Shown piece after piece: positions 15,550-24,225 of a stretch of DNA of 36,499 nucleotides. The position numbers and the translations under genes are program-made. How positions within the stretch are numbered: the first letter of the stretch is position 1; every line of letters starts with the position of its first letter. Source of the stretch: Myxococcota bacterium (GTDB taxonomy: Bacteria > Myxococcota > Kuafuiibacteriia > Kuafuiibacteriales > Kuafuiibacteriaceae); NCBI GenBank assembly GCA_028289325.1, contig JANQQN010000433.1:1-36499 (forward strand). The letters run 5' to 3'. The notes under the pieces were generated by a model, which saw only the letters and a list, made by a program, of their open reading frames with translations, made no database searches and was not told where the DNA came from.

Positions 15550-16623
15550 ATGCAGGATACGCAGATCATCGCGCCCTCCCGGATCACGGCCGGGATGAGC
15601 TTTCGGCGGGGGCTTATGCTGACGGCGTTCATCGCCGCCGTAACGACGACGATCGCCGCCGGTCTGACCGTCGGCGCGGTGGCCATTCCGCTGCCGCGGG
15701 CGGCCGCGATCCTCGCCGGCGCCGTTGTCGGCGAGATCGACTCGGCGGATATGTTGACGGTCATTCTCCTCGAGATTCGCGTGCCTCGCCTTCTCATCGG
15801 CATCATGGTCGGGTCGGCGCTCGCCGTCGCCGGGGTGCTTATGCAAGGCATCTTTCGCAACGCGCTCGCGGACCCGAGTCTGGTCGGTGTTTCGAGCGGT
15901 GCTTCGTTGGGCGCGGCGATGATGATCGTGGCCAAGAACACCGTTGCCGGAGGAACCTCGATGGGGCCGTGGCTGGTCGCGGTGGCGGCGTCCACCGGTG
16001 GCGTCACTGCGCCCGCCGTTGTGTACCGGCTCGCGATGCGGCGGCATGAAACTCGGGTCACAACGATGCTGCTCGCTGGTATCGCGATCAACGCGATCGC
16101 GTCGGCAGGCGTCGGCTTTTTGCAGGCCATCGCCGACGACGACGAGCTGCGAGACCTGACGTTTTGGTTGCTGGGGAGCCTCAGTGGCGCGACGTGGGCC
16201 TCGGTTGGCGTTCTCACGCCGTTCGTACTGGCTCTTGCCCTTGCCTTACCTTGGTTGGCCGCTTCGCTCGACGGGTTGCTGCTCGGAGAGGCTGAGGCGG
16301 CCCACGTTGGTGTCTCCGTTGAGCGCGTGAAGAGAGCGGCGGTCGTTCTCGCGGCCGCCGCCGTCGGGGCGGCGGTCGCCGTTTCGGGGGTGATCTTCTT
16401 CGTAGGGCTGGTCGTACCTCACCTCTTTCGCCTCCTGGCCGGTCCGAATCACGGTCGGCTCTTACCGGGCGCGGCGATGGTCGGGGCGATGCTCGTAGTG
16501 CTCGCGGACGTGGTTGCTCGGACGGTCATCGCGCCGGCCGAGCTCCCGATCGGGATCATGACGGCGTTTCTCGGTGCCCCGTTTTTCCTTGTTCTGCTCA
16601 CCCGGGACAACGACGGCCTCTGA
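15550..16623 (+). CDS. hmuU: Heme ABC transporter permease (FecCD family)
   Basis: 357 residues with about nine or ten predicted membrane helices. The family signature AGVLMQGIFRNALADPSLVGVSSGASLGA lies near residues 96-124. FWLLGSLSGATWASV and the coupling region GVIFFVGLVVPHLFRLLAGPNHG near 278-300 are also typical of FecCD/BtuC permeases. It forms the inner-membrane channel that accepts heme from HmuT. The gene starts directly after the hmuT stop, and its stop overlaps the start of hmuV by one base (TGATG), so both neighbours are translationally linked. Confidence 0.93.
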   Translation: MQDTQIIAPSRITAGMSFRRGLMLTAFIAAVTTTIAAGLTVGAVAIPLPRAAAILAGAVVGEIDSADMLTVILLEIRVPRLLIGIMVGSALAVAGVLMQGIFRNALADPSLVGVSSGASLGAAMMIVAKNTVAGGTSMGPWLVAVAASTGGVTAPAVVYRLAMRRHETRVTTMLLAGIAINAIASAGVGFLQAIADDDELRDLTFWLLGSLSGATWASVGVLTPFVLALALALPWLAASLDGLLLGEAEAAHVGVSVERVKRAAVVLAAAAVGAAVAVSGVIFFVGLVVPHLFRLLAGPNHGRLLPGAAMVGAMLVVLADVVARTVIAPAELPIGIMTAFLGAPFFLVLLTRDNDGL

Positions 16624-17453
16624 TGCTGACACTAAAGGATGTGAGCGTTCGGTTCGGCCGGCGTGAGGTGCTTCGACAGGTCACGCTCGACGTGCGACAA
16701 GGGAGCGTCCTGGCCATCGTGGGCGAAAACGGCGCCGGCAAGTCGACGGCCTTGCGGGTGCTGGCTGGCGAGCTTACGCCGACGTCGGGTGACGCGAGCC
16801 TTGACGGTCTTCCGCTGAGACGATGGTCGGCGGCGGAGGCCGCCCGCCGGCGGGCCGTCGTCCCCCAACACGCACACCTCACTTTCTCCTTTCAGGTGCT
16901 GGACGTCGTGCTCCTCGGGCGCTTTGCCCATCATCGAGGCCGACCCGGCCCCGACGATGAGCGCTATGCGAGGTCTGCCCTCCGCCAAGTGGGCCTCCAT
17001 GGGTTCGAAGAACGACGGTACACGCAGCTATCCGGCGGCGAGCGTCAGCGGGTGCATGTCGCTCGTACCTTGGCTCAGCTGAGCGGCTCGTCTTCGCCGC
17101 GCTACTGGCTGCTCGATGAACCGACCGCGTCGCTCGATATTGCCCATCGGCATACGGTGCTTCGGCTTGCCGGTCGCCTTGCGCACGATGATGCGGTTGG
17201 CGTTGCGGTGGTATTGCACGACCTTAACCTGGCCGCGCGTTATGCCGACCGCGTCGCGGTCATGAAGGACGGGAAGATCCTCCAGACGGGACCGGTCGAG
17301 CTGCTCACCGACGCCTCCCTCGTCGAGACAGCGTTCGGCGTTCCTGTCCGCTACGCGTCGGTTCCGGGCCGCGCGTTGCCTCTCATGTTCGCGGAGCCGA
17401 GCTCCGCGGCCGACTCAAATCCCGTGAACCAGGAGACGACAAATGACCTCTGA
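16623..17453 (+). CDS. hmuV: Heme ABC transporter ATP-binding protein
   Basis: 276 residues. Walker A GENGAGKST at 34-42, Q-loop in the VVPQHAHL stretch near 80-87, ABC signature LSGGERQRVHVAR near 139-151, Walker B YWLLDEPTASLD near 161-172, and the switch histidine in LHDLNLAARY. It drives heme import through HmuU. Between the signature and Walker B there is a short insert (GSSSPRY), which is common in HmuV proteins. The last eleven bases overlap the start of the HugZ-like gene in another frame, so the six genes appear to be one translation-coupled unit. Confidence 0.94.
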   Translation: MLTLKDVSVRFGRREVLRQVTLDVRQGSVLAIVGENGAGKSTALRVLAGELTPTSGDASLDGLPLRRWSAAEAARRRAVVPQHAHLTFSFQVLDVVLLGRFAHHRGRPGPDDERYARSALRQVGLHGFEERRYTQLSGGERQRVHVARTLAQLSGSSSPRYWLLDEPTASLDIAHRHTVLRLAGRLAHDDAVGVAVVLHDLNLAARYADRVAVMKDGKILQTGPVELLTDASLVETAFGVPVRYASVPGRALPLMFAEPSSAADSNPVNQETTNDL

Positions 17454-18192
17454 GATGGACTTAGTAAACGCCGAGGCGGTCGCGCTGTTGCGCCGTCAGC
17501 GGTTTGGAACCCTCTCGACCGCCTCTGCCCGCCACGAGCAGTGGCCGTTCGCGTCGATCATGCCCTATGGATTCCTACCCGACGGGGCGCCCGTCATTTA
17601 CGTGGCGGGGATCGCAGAGCATACCGCCAACCTCAAGGCGAACCCGCGGGCGTCGCTGTTCGTCCATCCTGACATCCCGGCCGGTGACGACGCACAGGTT
17701 CACGCGCGCCTGACCTTGATGGTCGAGGCGCGGCCCATCGCCAAGGACGACGCTGACGACGCGTGGGCTCGGTACGTGTGTCGTCTGCCCGAGGCTCAAG
17801 GGTACGTTAAGGCGCACGATTTTGAGCTTTGGCGTCTAGCGCCTATCCGGGCTCGATACATCGGCGGTTTCGGCCGGATCTATTGGTTGGAGCGCACCGC
17901 GTTTGTAGTGAATCCTGCCCACGATGCGCTGGCTCCAGAGGCGGCCGGTATTATTGAGCACATGAATGACGATCATCGAGATGCCATGGCGCTGTTGTGC
18001 GAGGTTCACTTCAAGGATACTCCAGAACGGGTCGAGATGGTCGGTGTGGATCAGTTTGGGTTCGACGTGGTGACCGAGCGTCACCGGCGAAGGTTCGAGT
18101 TCTCGGTCCCCGCTGAACCTGCGTCGGTCCGGCAGCTGATGGTGGAGTTGGTTCACGCCGCGAGGGCCGGGAAGGCCGAGCCGGTCGCGTGA
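17443..18192 (+). CDS. hugZ: HugZ-family heme-utilisation/degradation protein
   Basis: 249 residues, cytoplasmic. The N-terminal half is a pyridoxamine-phosphate-oxidase-like split barrel (FGTLSTASARHEQWPFASIMPYGF near 22-45; HTANLKANPRASLFVHPD near 60-77). The C-terminal part is a DUF2470 domain (IIEHMNDDHRDAMALLCEV near 166-184, then VGVDQFGFDV). That two-part architecture and the length match HugZ/HutZ proteins, which bind heme and open it oxidatively to release iron. As the last gene of the operon it would process imported heme. The sequence alone does not prove catalysis, since some relatives only store or hand over heme. The ATG at 17443 lies inside the end of hmuV. Confidence 0.88.
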   Translation: MTSEMDLVNAEAVALLRRQRFGTLSTASARHEQWPFASIMPYGFLPDGAPVIYVAGIAEHTANLKANPRASLFVHPDIPAGDDAQVHARLTLMVEARPIAKDDADDAWARYVCRLPEAQGYVKAHDFELWRLAPIRARYIGGFGRIYWLERTAFVVNPAHDALAPEAAGIIEHMNDDHRDAMALLCEVHFKDTPERVEMVGVDQFGFDVVTERHRRRFEFSVPAEPASVRQLMVELVHAARAGKAEPVA

Positions 18193-18201
18193 AGGCCCTC
18201 C

Positions 18202-18256
18202 CGCGGCAACTGGCCGCGCGTCCTGGTCCCGACCAGCCCCATCGTTCGCGAGAACG
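18202..18256 (+). terminator. Tandem hairpins after the heme operon
   Basis: Three consecutive inverted repeats follow the hugZ stop: CGCGGC/GCCGCG (18202-18218), CTGGTC/GACCAG (18223-18236) and CGTTC/GAACG (18243-18256). None has a U-tract, so intrinsic termination is uncertain; they may instead protect the mRNA end. Confidence 0.35.
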
Positions 18257-18511
18257 TTCGGCGATCGGCTTGTGGGCGCTCCCTCGGAGGGGTTCGTCCT
18301 GTGTGGGGGTCAGAACGACCGCAGCCCCGCGGCAGGACGTACTTCATGATCTGTTCGGAAGTGCTTTTCATTACATGATTCTTGACTCATCGAGGTGCCG
18401 CGGATTTTCTCGATAAGCGGGTCCGTGAGGCAGCCGGGGTCAACACCGAAGCGCTTGCGAGGTGTCGACCGGCGATTGATCGCCCTCGAGTTCCCATGAG
18501 GCTCCAGACTG
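18257..18511. other. Intergenic region before kinase 1, nothing definite
   Basis: No convincing coding frame. An AT-richer patch at about 18341-18380 (TTTTCATTACATGATTCTTGACTCATC) may hold the promoter of the kinase-regulator pair, but no box of the Fur type or LytTR-type repeats could be assigned. Confidence 0.35.
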
Positions 18512-19750
18512 ATGAATATGGCATCGGCAGACGGTCGTGGAGCTCATGCTGAGACCGTCCATGACTTGGCAGAATCATGGTCGCCCCTTCGGGACAGACG
18601 CTTTTGGGGCCTGCAGCTGATTGGATGGGGTGTCGCGCACTACGTTTGTTTTGGCGACCGGGTCGTTATCTCCGTCGCCCTTGGTATGCCGGCGGACCAG
18701 GTCGTTATCGTGACGCTGCTGAGCTTCACGACGACCGTCTTATGTTCTGCTGCGCTCGCTTGGCTGTTCGTGCGGGTGCCGAGCCGACGCGATTTCACCA
18801 AGGATGCTGCAAACCTCGTGCGACTGACGGCGCTGGCCATCGGCGCTTCCCTGCCTTGCTCCCTGACCGTTCGCGTTGCGTTGGCCCACTTCGGCTGGCC
18901 AGCCCGGTACGGACCCGAAGGTCCGCCGATTCTACTCACGGTCGAGTTTGCTGCGCTGATGCTGAGCTGGAGCGCGATCTTCTTCGTATTTGTCCTCAAT
19001 CATCGGCTCCAGCGAACCCGCGAGCGAATGCTGATCAGCGAGAGCTTGGCCCAGCAGGCCCAGCTACACGCCCTGCGTGCCCGCATCCATCCGCACTTTC
19101 TATTCAACGCGCTCAATTCGGTCATCGGACTGGTCCCGCATGATCAAGACCGCGCTCAGCAGATGCTTCGCGACGTATCGGAGCTTCTGCGCCGGTCGCT
19201 GGCCGCGACCCATCGGGAAGGTACGACGCTGCAGGAGGAGCTCGAATTTGTGGAGAGCTACCTGCGTTGCGAAGAGACACGGTTTGGGAAACGACTCCGC
19301 AGTCGGGTCGATGTTCCCGTTGAGCTTCGGTCTTTGCCGGTGCCGAGTATGCTGCTCCAGCCCGTCGTTGAGAACGCGGTCAAGCACGGCATGGCCGGTT
19401 CACGGCGCCTTCAGGTCGAGATTGTGGGTTGCGTGGACGGCGGCTCCCTCATCCTGGAGGTGCGAAACACCGGTCGGCTTCGGCCTATCAACGGCCGAGT
19501 CGACCCTGCGCTTGGGGAGGCTCCGATGGCCGATGAAGCAAGGCCAGCAAAGAATGCGCCGCGGCAACCGACGGCGAGCGGGACAGGACTGTCGCTGGTT
19601 CGAGACCGCCTGACCGCCGGCTACCCGGAGACCGGCCACTTCGCGCTACTCGAAGAGGCGGGTTGGGTTGTTGCACGGATGACTTATGATCCCAACGAGC
19701 GGGCGGTCGTGGATGACGGCAGCCATGCCGCACTGAGGCTCGTCGGATGA
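18512..19750 (+). CDS. LytS-like sensor histidine kinase 1
   Basis: 412 residues. Four predicted membrane helices at about 33-57, 65-88, 103-127 and 142-164 with very short loops, so no large extracellular sensor domain. A helical linker leads to the His-kinase box IHPHFLFNALNSVIGLV (192-208), where His195 is the expected phosphorylated residue. The C-terminal ATPase domain has the N-box VVENAVKHGM and a GTGLSLVRDRL glycine box. This is the PF06580 type that pairs with LytTR regulators. The stop overlaps the regulator start (ATGA at 19747-19750). A GAGG lies about ten bases before the ATG. The signal may be membrane-borne or lipophilic (inference); the kinase sits between the heme operon and the lipoprotein cluster. 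Confidence 0.9.
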   Translation: MNMASADGRGAHAETVHDLAESWSPLRDRRFWGLQLIGWGVAHYVCFGDRVVISVALGMPADQVVIVTLLSFTTTVLCSAALAWLFVRVPSRRDFTKDAANLVRLTALAIGASLPCSLTVRVALAHFGWPARYGPEGPPILLTVEFAALMLSWSAIFFVFVLNHRLQRTRERMLISESLAQQAQLHALRARIHPHFLFNALNSVIGLVPHDQDRAQQMLRDVSELLRRSLAATHREGTTLQEELEFVESYLRCEETRFGKRLRSRVDVPVELRSLPVPSMLLQPVVENAVKHGMAGSRRLQVEIVGCVDGGSLILEVRNTGRLRPINGRVDPALGEAPMADEARPAKNAPRQPTASGTGLSLVRDRLTAGYPETGHFALLEEAGWVVARMTYDPNERAVVDDGSHAALRLVG

Positions 19751-20481
19751 CGCTAAGGACGCTGATCGTCGACGACGAGGAGTTGGCGCGCCGAGCGCTG
19801 ATCGACCTGCTTGGTAGCCGGTCTGACGTTACGATCGTAGGCCAAGCCGATTCACTGCAAACGGCCGTCGCTGCCATTCAGTTCCACGCGCCCGACGTTG
19901 TCTTCCTGGACGTGACGTTGAGCGACGGAGATGCCTTCGAACTCTTTTCCCGCGTGAATGTCGATGCCCAGGTCGTTTTCTTGACGGCTTCGGAGGCCCA
20001 CGCTCTTCGCGCTTTCGAGGTCAATGCGCTCGACTACCTGCTGAAGCCAACCCAGCCCCGTCATCTCGACCGGGCGATCGCACGGGCGAAAACACGGACG
20101 TTGTCGACGCCGAGCGCCGCTATTCCCGTGCGCATGACCATGCAGGATACTGTCTGCCTGAGAGAGGCCAGGCGCACTACGTTTTGCCGAGTGGGCGATA
20201 TCGTGTTCATTCGCTCGGCGGACGACTATACGGAAGTCCATCTGACGAACGGGTGCATAGGGCTCGTTCACCGGACCCTGCGAGACTGGGCGACCCGGCT
20301 GCCCGATACCTTCGCGCAGTGTCATCGCTCGACCCTCGTCAACCTCGTATACCTGCAGGCATTTGAACCGCAAGGCCGGGGTACGGCGCAAGTCCGCCTG
20401 CATACGGTGAGAGCCCCTCTATCCGTAAGTCGGCGTTTTGCCTCTTCGTTTAAAGAAAAGGTGGCCGCGTTCGCTCATTAG
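19747..20481 (+). CDS. LytTR-family response regulator 1
   Basis: 244 residues. Receiver domain at about 1-118: acidic pocket Asp9/Asp10, phosphoacceptor Asp55 in VVFLDV, and DYLLKP with the conserved Lys. LytTR DNA-binding domain at about 140-240: DIVFIRSADDYTEVHL, TLRDWATRLPDTFAQCHRSTLVNL, and the closing LSVSRRFASSFKEKV. LytTR proteins bind two 9-bp direct repeats. Candidate sites of that kind occur in front of lipoproteins B and C in this window, so those are possible targets. The gene is translationally coupled to kinase 1 and ends 31 bp from the convergent lipoprotein B gene. Confidence 0.92.
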   Translation: MTLRTLIVDDEELARRALIDLLGSRSDVTIVGQADSLQTAVAAIQFHAPDVVFLDVTLSDGDAFELFSRVNVDAQVVFLTASEAHALRAFEVNALDYLLKPTQPRHLDRAIARAKTRTLSTPSAAIPVRMTMQDTVCLREARRTTFCRVGDIVFIRSADDYTEVHLTNGCIGLVHRTLRDWATRLPDTFAQCHRSTLVNLVYLQAFEPQGRGTAQVRLHTVRAPLSVSRRFASSFKEKVAAFAH

Positions 20482-20501
20482 TCGGCTTCAGACCGCCGAC
20501 T
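20480..20501. terminator. Hairpin between convergent genes
   Basis: A 7-bp inverted repeat AGTCGGC/GCCGACT with an 8-base loop occupies the 31-bp gap between regulator 1 and lipoprotein B. There is no clear T-run on either side, so bidirectional termination is plausible but not certain. Confidence 0.35.
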
Positions 20502-20512
20502 TCCGTAACTCA

Positions 20513-21760
20513 TTATCGAATGCGAACAATCGTTCGAATGAATCCCGACGTTTGGGTCAAGCGCTCGAACGAGCCCTCGACCACCCCGAAGAGATCGGAG
20601 ACCACATCGGGTCCGCGGTCCGTGATGTCCGCCGGGCTCAGCAAGAACTGCCCGTCCACGACGACGGGGAAGCCAAAGAGATTCGTGTCTTCGAAGCCGC
20701 TGACCCGCGAACCCTGCCAATCGGATGTTGAGCCAATATAGGGTCTGAAGAAGGTTCCGGGCCCGCCGAAGTAGAATCCAGGATTTTCGACGTCGGCGAT
20801 GGGTGCCCGGTTCTCGTCGCGAAAGATGGCAAAGAACTGATCGCCAGAGACGATGAGTGACGCCAGATCGCCAAAACCCTCCGGTGTCATGGTGGTTGCA
20901 TCGATTCGCCAGGTCTGGTCGAAGCTGGTCTCGCCGGCTCGGATTCGAAGTAGGCAGCCTGTGCCCGCGTTCGGAACCGAGTAATGAGTAGCGAACCCGC
21001 TAAAGGCGTCGCCGACGTATATGTAGTCGCCTGAGATGGGGTCGACGACGCCGCGTTGGCTGTACGGACACCGGCTATCGAACGGAACACCGACGACCTC
21101 TTGGCTTTCGACAGACACGACGATGGCTCGAGCTCCATGGGATGCCTCCAAGGTCGCGAAATCGAGGTCCGTTAACGGGACGATCAGATGCTGGCCGTCG
21201 GACGAAAGGCTAGCCTGGCCGGCTCCCGGCGCATCCCCGAGCCCCGACTCCGGAAAAGCCGTCGTGCCCACGACCTCGAGACTCGTCGGGTTCCACCAAA
21301 TGAACTGGCGTGTTGGTCCATCGACGAGCACCGCGAGCGACTCCGATATGAAGACGACATTCCCGGAGTAGGCCTGGATGCCGGTGTTCGACATCGTAAA
21401 GCGATCTTCCTCGACGATGCTTCGGTCCTGATTGACGCCGAATCGTGTGACGACCAGGTCCTCGCTGTTGAAGGCGTAGACCTTGCCGAACGCGGTTCGC
21501 AGCCGTGATGCCCCGCCCAGCTCGAGCGCCTGGCTCAGGTCGATCTCGTCGGTCAGACTCTCCAAAACGTTGAGGTAGACGAACCGGGTGCCGTCTGGGG
21601 TCTGGGTTTCAACCTGCACCAGGTACGCCGAGCTCAGGCCAGTCCCGCCATCACCGTCTGATCCGTCATCGCTGCATGCACCCAGGATGAATGCGGAGAT
21701 TACAAGCAGGACCATCTTCAGGGACAGTCGTGGCCAAGATAACACGTCTGAAGTCTTCAT
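20513..21760 (-). CDS. Secreted lipoprotein B (six-member family)
   Basis: 415 residues. The ATG at 21760 is chosen over upstream in-frame codons because GAGGGAG precedes it and it gives a lipoprotein signal: hydrophobic 16-27, LGAC, lipidated Cys29, then a Ser/Asp/Gly tether. Family motifs are FIWWNPTSL, SGDYIYVGD and CLLRIRAGE, and it ends in RTIVRIR like several paralogues. Predominantly beta, probably a propeller-like fold (inferred). There is no receptor gene adjacent. It lies between the two LytTR pairs, and its promoter region contains LytTR-type direct repeats at 21860-21889, so it is a likely output of one of them. Function is not known; receptor partner, ligand binder and surface sensor are all possible. 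Confidence 0.72.
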   Translation of the reverse strand: MKTSDVLSWPRLSLKMVLLVISAFILGACSDDGSDGDGGTGLSSAYLVQVETQTPDGTRFVYLNVLESLTDEIDLSQALELGGASRLRTAFGKVYAFNSEDLVVTRFGVNQDRSIVEEDRFTMSNTGIQAYSGNVVFISESLAVLVDGPTRQFIWWNPTSLEVVGTTAFPESGLGDAPGAGQASLSSDGQHLIVPLTDLDFATLEASHGARAIVVSVESQEVVGVPFDSRCPYSQRGVVDPISGDYIYVGDAFSGFATHYSVPNAGTGCLLRIRAGETSFDQTWRIDATTMTPEGFGDLASLIVSGDQFFAIFRDENRAPIADVENPGFYFGGPGTFFRPYIGSTSDWQGSRVSGFEDTNLFGFPVVVDGQFLLSPADITDRGPDVVSDLFGVVEGSFERLTQTSGFIRTIVRIR

Positions 21761-22063
21761 CGCCGGCTCCCTCGCTGTTCTCCGCGTACCGTCGACCGGT
21801 GCCGGGCAGCGATGGCTAGCGGATAGGACGCGTTTGTCGCGGATCGACACCCAAATTCGGTCAACGGTATCAACGGTGCGGCGAACGGTTGTCAGTTTTG
21901 CCTTCGCTATCGAAGTCGCACGACCGCGAGTGATCGAGGGGCAGGTCCAGTGATGTCCGGTCATCGCGTGCATCGCGGTCCCTGTGCCCGGGTGCTGCCT
22001 GTTCAACCTTGGTCGCGGTCGGCGTCTCCGCCCGTCTTCTCAGGAGCGGGCGCCGGACCGACG
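21761..22063. other. Promoter region of lipoprotein B
   Basis: About 300 bases between regulator 2 and lipoprotein B. No supported gene. It contains the direct repeats at 21860-21889 and, 34 bp downstream on the minus strand, a possible -10 hexamer TATCCG (21820-21825). No Fur-like box was seen here, unlike at lipoproteins C and E. Confidence 0.45.
21860..21889 (-). promoter_or_regulatory. LytTR-type direct-repeat operator, lipoprotein B promoter
   Basis: On the minus strand the repeats ACCGTTCGC (21881-21889), ACCGTTGAT (21869-21877) and ACCGTTGAC (21860-21868) occur in tandem. The first and third are 21 bp apart start to start, the spacing typical of LytTR sites (two 9-bp repeats with a 12-bp gap). 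ACCGTTGAT fits the published-type consensus [TA][AC][CA]GTTN[AG][TG] fully. Confidence 0.55.
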
Positions 22064-22792
22064 TCAGGCGATGCGCTTGCGAAGCCCGCTGGCGAGGCGG
22101 CGGCTGACGGGGAGGTACAAGGAGCTACGGCGCATACGGAGCTGCAAGCGACCATCCCGGGACACGAGGCCATCGGCTTCGTCCAGGTTGGCAAGGAACG
22201 AGCGATGGATGCGGGCGAAGCAGGACGGCAGGCGCTCTTGCCAACTCTCGAGCGACTCCTTGACTCGAACCTGCCGGCCGTCCGCAAGATGGACCTCGGA
22301 GTAGTCGCCGTCGGCCCGCAAGAAGCAGATCTCTCGAGCCCGAGCCAGGAAGACGTCTTTCCTCGCGTGAAGCGAAATACGGACCTCCCTCGAGTTCTGC
22401 TCATCGCGGCGTCGATGAACGCGGGTCAGCGCGCGGTCCAAGTGCTCACGAAGCACCGGCTTCAGCAAGTAGTCGATGGCGTCCACGCCGAAGGCTCGGA
22501 CGGCATAGTTGTCATGCGCGGTGACGAAGACGACAGGCACGCGCACTTCGATGCGCGTAAACAGATCGAAGCCGTTCTCTTCAACGAGCTGCACATCGAG
22601 GAAGATTACGCCTGGAGGATCAGCGAGCGCGTCCACCGCCGCCTCGATGGACTCCGCTTCCCGGACCCGCGAGATGTCGGCGCGCTGCTTCAGCAGCGAA
22701 CGGAGGGCAAGGCGCGCGAGCTGCTCGTCATCAACGACGAGCACGTCCAGCGATTCAGGTCCGTACCCCGCTCGTCGCACTTGAGCACGCAC
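22064..22792 (-). CDS. LytTR-family response regulator 2
   Basis: 242 residues from a GTG at 22792. Receiver: Asp21/Asp22 in VVDDEQ, phosphoacceptor Asp66 in VIFLDV, and DYLLKP. LytTR domain: EICFLRADGDYSEVHLADG, SLESWQERLPSCFARIHRSFLANL, and LYLPVSRRLASGLRKRI. It resembles regulator 1 over its length, so the two are paralogues. It lies 25 bp downstream of lipoprotein C on the same strand and is probably co-transcribed with it. Its likely kinase is encoded on the opposite strand beyond lipoprotein C (24226-25458). The exact start is uncertain because no strong ribosome site is visible. Confidence 0.9.
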   Translation of the reverse strand: MRAQVRRAGYGPESLDVLVVDDEQLARLALRSLLKQRADISRVREAESIEAAVDALADPPGVIFLDVQLVEENGFDLFTRIEVRVPVVFVTAHDNYAVRAFGVDAIDYLLKPVLREHLDRALTRVHRRRDEQNSREVRISLHARKDVFLARAREICFLRADGDYSEVHLADGRQVRVKESLESWQERLPSCFARIHRSFLANLDEADGLVSRDGRLQLRMRRSSLYLPVSRRLASGLRKRIA

Positions 22793-22817
22793 TTTATCAC
22801 GCGCTCGAAGACCCGGG

Positions 22818-24062
22818 CTAACGCAGCCTCACGGCAGAGTAGAGAATGACAGGCGCGGAGATGGCTTCCGTCGCTGAGATGGTGTCGGTCGCGTTGGTGA
22901 CATCGTAGGCCGTGCTTCCGCTGAAATCGGCCTCCGGCACTATGATCAGGGTGCGTCCGTCCACGAAGATCGAGAGAATCCGGCCGCCGCCCAGCGGCAC
23001 GTCAAGGACCGGTGCGGCGGTCGTCGACACCCCGACTTCGTCGACGCGGTGAAGTCGCCAGGCGGGGGTTCCGATCAGCTGTGTGAGATCAGGATCGCTG
23101 CCAATCGGCGCTACTGTCTCATCATAGGCGGTCAGAAAGCCCGAGTTCCGAGGACCTTGGAGGAGACTGGCCGCCATCGAGCCTCCGACGAAGTCTCGCA
23201 GGTCCTGGGCGAACCCGTCATCGATGGCGCTCGAGCCGGCCCGGACCCGAACGACGCACGGCGGGGCGGCGCCTGGAAGCGCGAGGCGATGGAAGACGGC
23301 CCCCACCGCGCTAGACGCGAAGTAGGTGTCCCCCGATTCGTCGGTGAGCGCCGTTTGCACGGATCCGCAGCTGTCGACCGTGTCGACGGTGACATCATCA
23401 GTCGTCGTGTTCACGAAGACGAAGGACGTCGTCGACGCGTTGACGTCGTCAGACGTCGCGTAGCCGAAAGGCAGGACGAGCTGGCCTCCACGCCGCGAGA
23501 TCCCCCCGATTCCGGTCGGCATGAGGCCCTCCGGCGTCGGGACGGTGAGGTCAATGCTTCCGATTGCCGTCATCTCGGTGGGGTTCCAGACGATGAGCTG
23601 GCCCAACGCGACGTCGACGAAGTACGCCCGCTCGGCGGAGATGAACTGCATCAGGTCCGGCTGAATGCCGCTCAATGGACCCGTCCCGAAGTTCGCGAAG
23701 CTCACGGTTTCCCCTCGAACGAGCTGGCCGACGTCATTCAACATGTACCGAGTGATGTTGGGAGCCTCCGGATCAGAAAGGAAGAGCGCCTCCCCGTTGG
23801 ATGCGCAGATCGGCCGCCCGGCAAACTCGATCGCCGAATTCGGATCGAGCACGGCGTCCGAGTCGATCGACGGCAAGGTCGCCACGAGACCGGTCAGGCC
23901 GTCCGGGCCGGCGATGAAGCCACAGACTGCAAACACCGGCAGCGCGCTGTCCGTGCTTCCCATCGTATCATCGTCATCACTGCAACCGCACACCGCGATA
24001 GCAAGTCCGAGGGCGAGTCCTGTGCACCGGCAGTAGAGGTCCGCTCGCATCGATCTGCGCAT
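22818..24062 (-). CDS. Secreted lipoprotein C (six-member family)
   Basis: 414 residues from ATG 24062 (an alternative ATG at 24050 is also possible). N-terminus rich in Arg and Cys, hydrophobic 14-25, then CGC with Cys27 as the likely lipidated residue before SDDDD. Family motifs: LIVWNPTEM, SGDTYFASS and CVVRVRAGS, with ending SAVRLR. The gene is followed after 25 bp by regulator 2 and diverges from kinase 2, so lipoprotein, regulator and kinase form one locus. It is thus a candidate sensor or effector component of that system. Its promoter shows both a Fur-like box (24086-24110) and, further upstream, LytTR-type repeats (24132-24161). Molecular function unknown. Confidence 0.72.
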   Translation of the reverse strand: MRRSMRADLYCRCTGLALGLAIAVCGCSDDDDTMGSTDSALPVFAVCGFIAGPDGLTGLVATLPSIDSDAVLDPNSAIEFAGRPICASNGEALFLSDPEAPNITRYMLNDVGQLVRGETVSFANFGTGPLSGIQPDLMQFISAERAYFVDVALGQLIVWNPTEMTAIGSIDLTVPTPEGLMPTGIGGISRRGGQLVLPFGYATSDDVNASTTSFVFVNTTTDDVTVDTVDSCGSVQTALTDESGDTYFASSAVGAVFHRLALPGAAPPCVVRVRAGSSAIDDGFAQDLRDFVGGSMAASLLQGPRNSGFLTAYDETVAPIGSDPDLTQLIGTPAWRLHRVDEVGVSTTAAPVLDVPLGGGRILSIFVDGRTLIIVPEADFSGSTAYDVTNATDTISATEAISAPVILYSAVRLR

Positions 24063-24082
24063 GGCAGGCCCACTAACGGCGG

Positions 24083-24112
24083 GCGTTATTGAGAAGCAAA
24101 CTCAAATATCAG
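24083..24112 (-). promoter_or_regulatory. Fur-like box and promoter of lipoprotein C
   Basis: The box at 24086-24110 has outer TTATTGAGA and CTCAAATA parts and closely matches the DUF2325-gene box, but its centre is degenerate. On the minus strand CTGATA (24107-24112) and TAACGC (24083-24088) flank it at 18-bp spacing. Both hexamers are weak, as expected for a promoter that needs an activator. Confidence 0.5.
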
Positions 24113-24131
24113 CGATGGGCGCCGAGTGTCG

Positions 24132-24161
24132 TTAAGCGGTCGCCGTCCGTCGCCCAACGGT
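24132..24161 (-). promoter_or_regulatory. LytTR-type direct repeats upstream of lipoprotein C
   Basis: On the minus strand ACCGTTGGG (24153-24161) and ACCGCTTAA (24132-24140) are separated by 12 bp, giving the 21-bp period. The first fits the LytTR consensus; the second departs from it in the central GTT. The site lies about 20 bp upstream of the -35-like hexamer, where an activator could act. It is also about 65 bp before the diverging kinase 2. Confidence 0.45.
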
Positions 24162-24225
24162 CACCCGCCCATCCTGTCCGCGCGGCTCGCAGCGCAGACA
24201 TCCCCGCCGGAGCCAGTTTGGAAAC

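Noticed and set aside
18361..18395. Possible Fur-like site before kinase 1 (ATGATTCTTGACTCAT)
   Set aside because: Only one half-site resembles the box and there is no palindrome.
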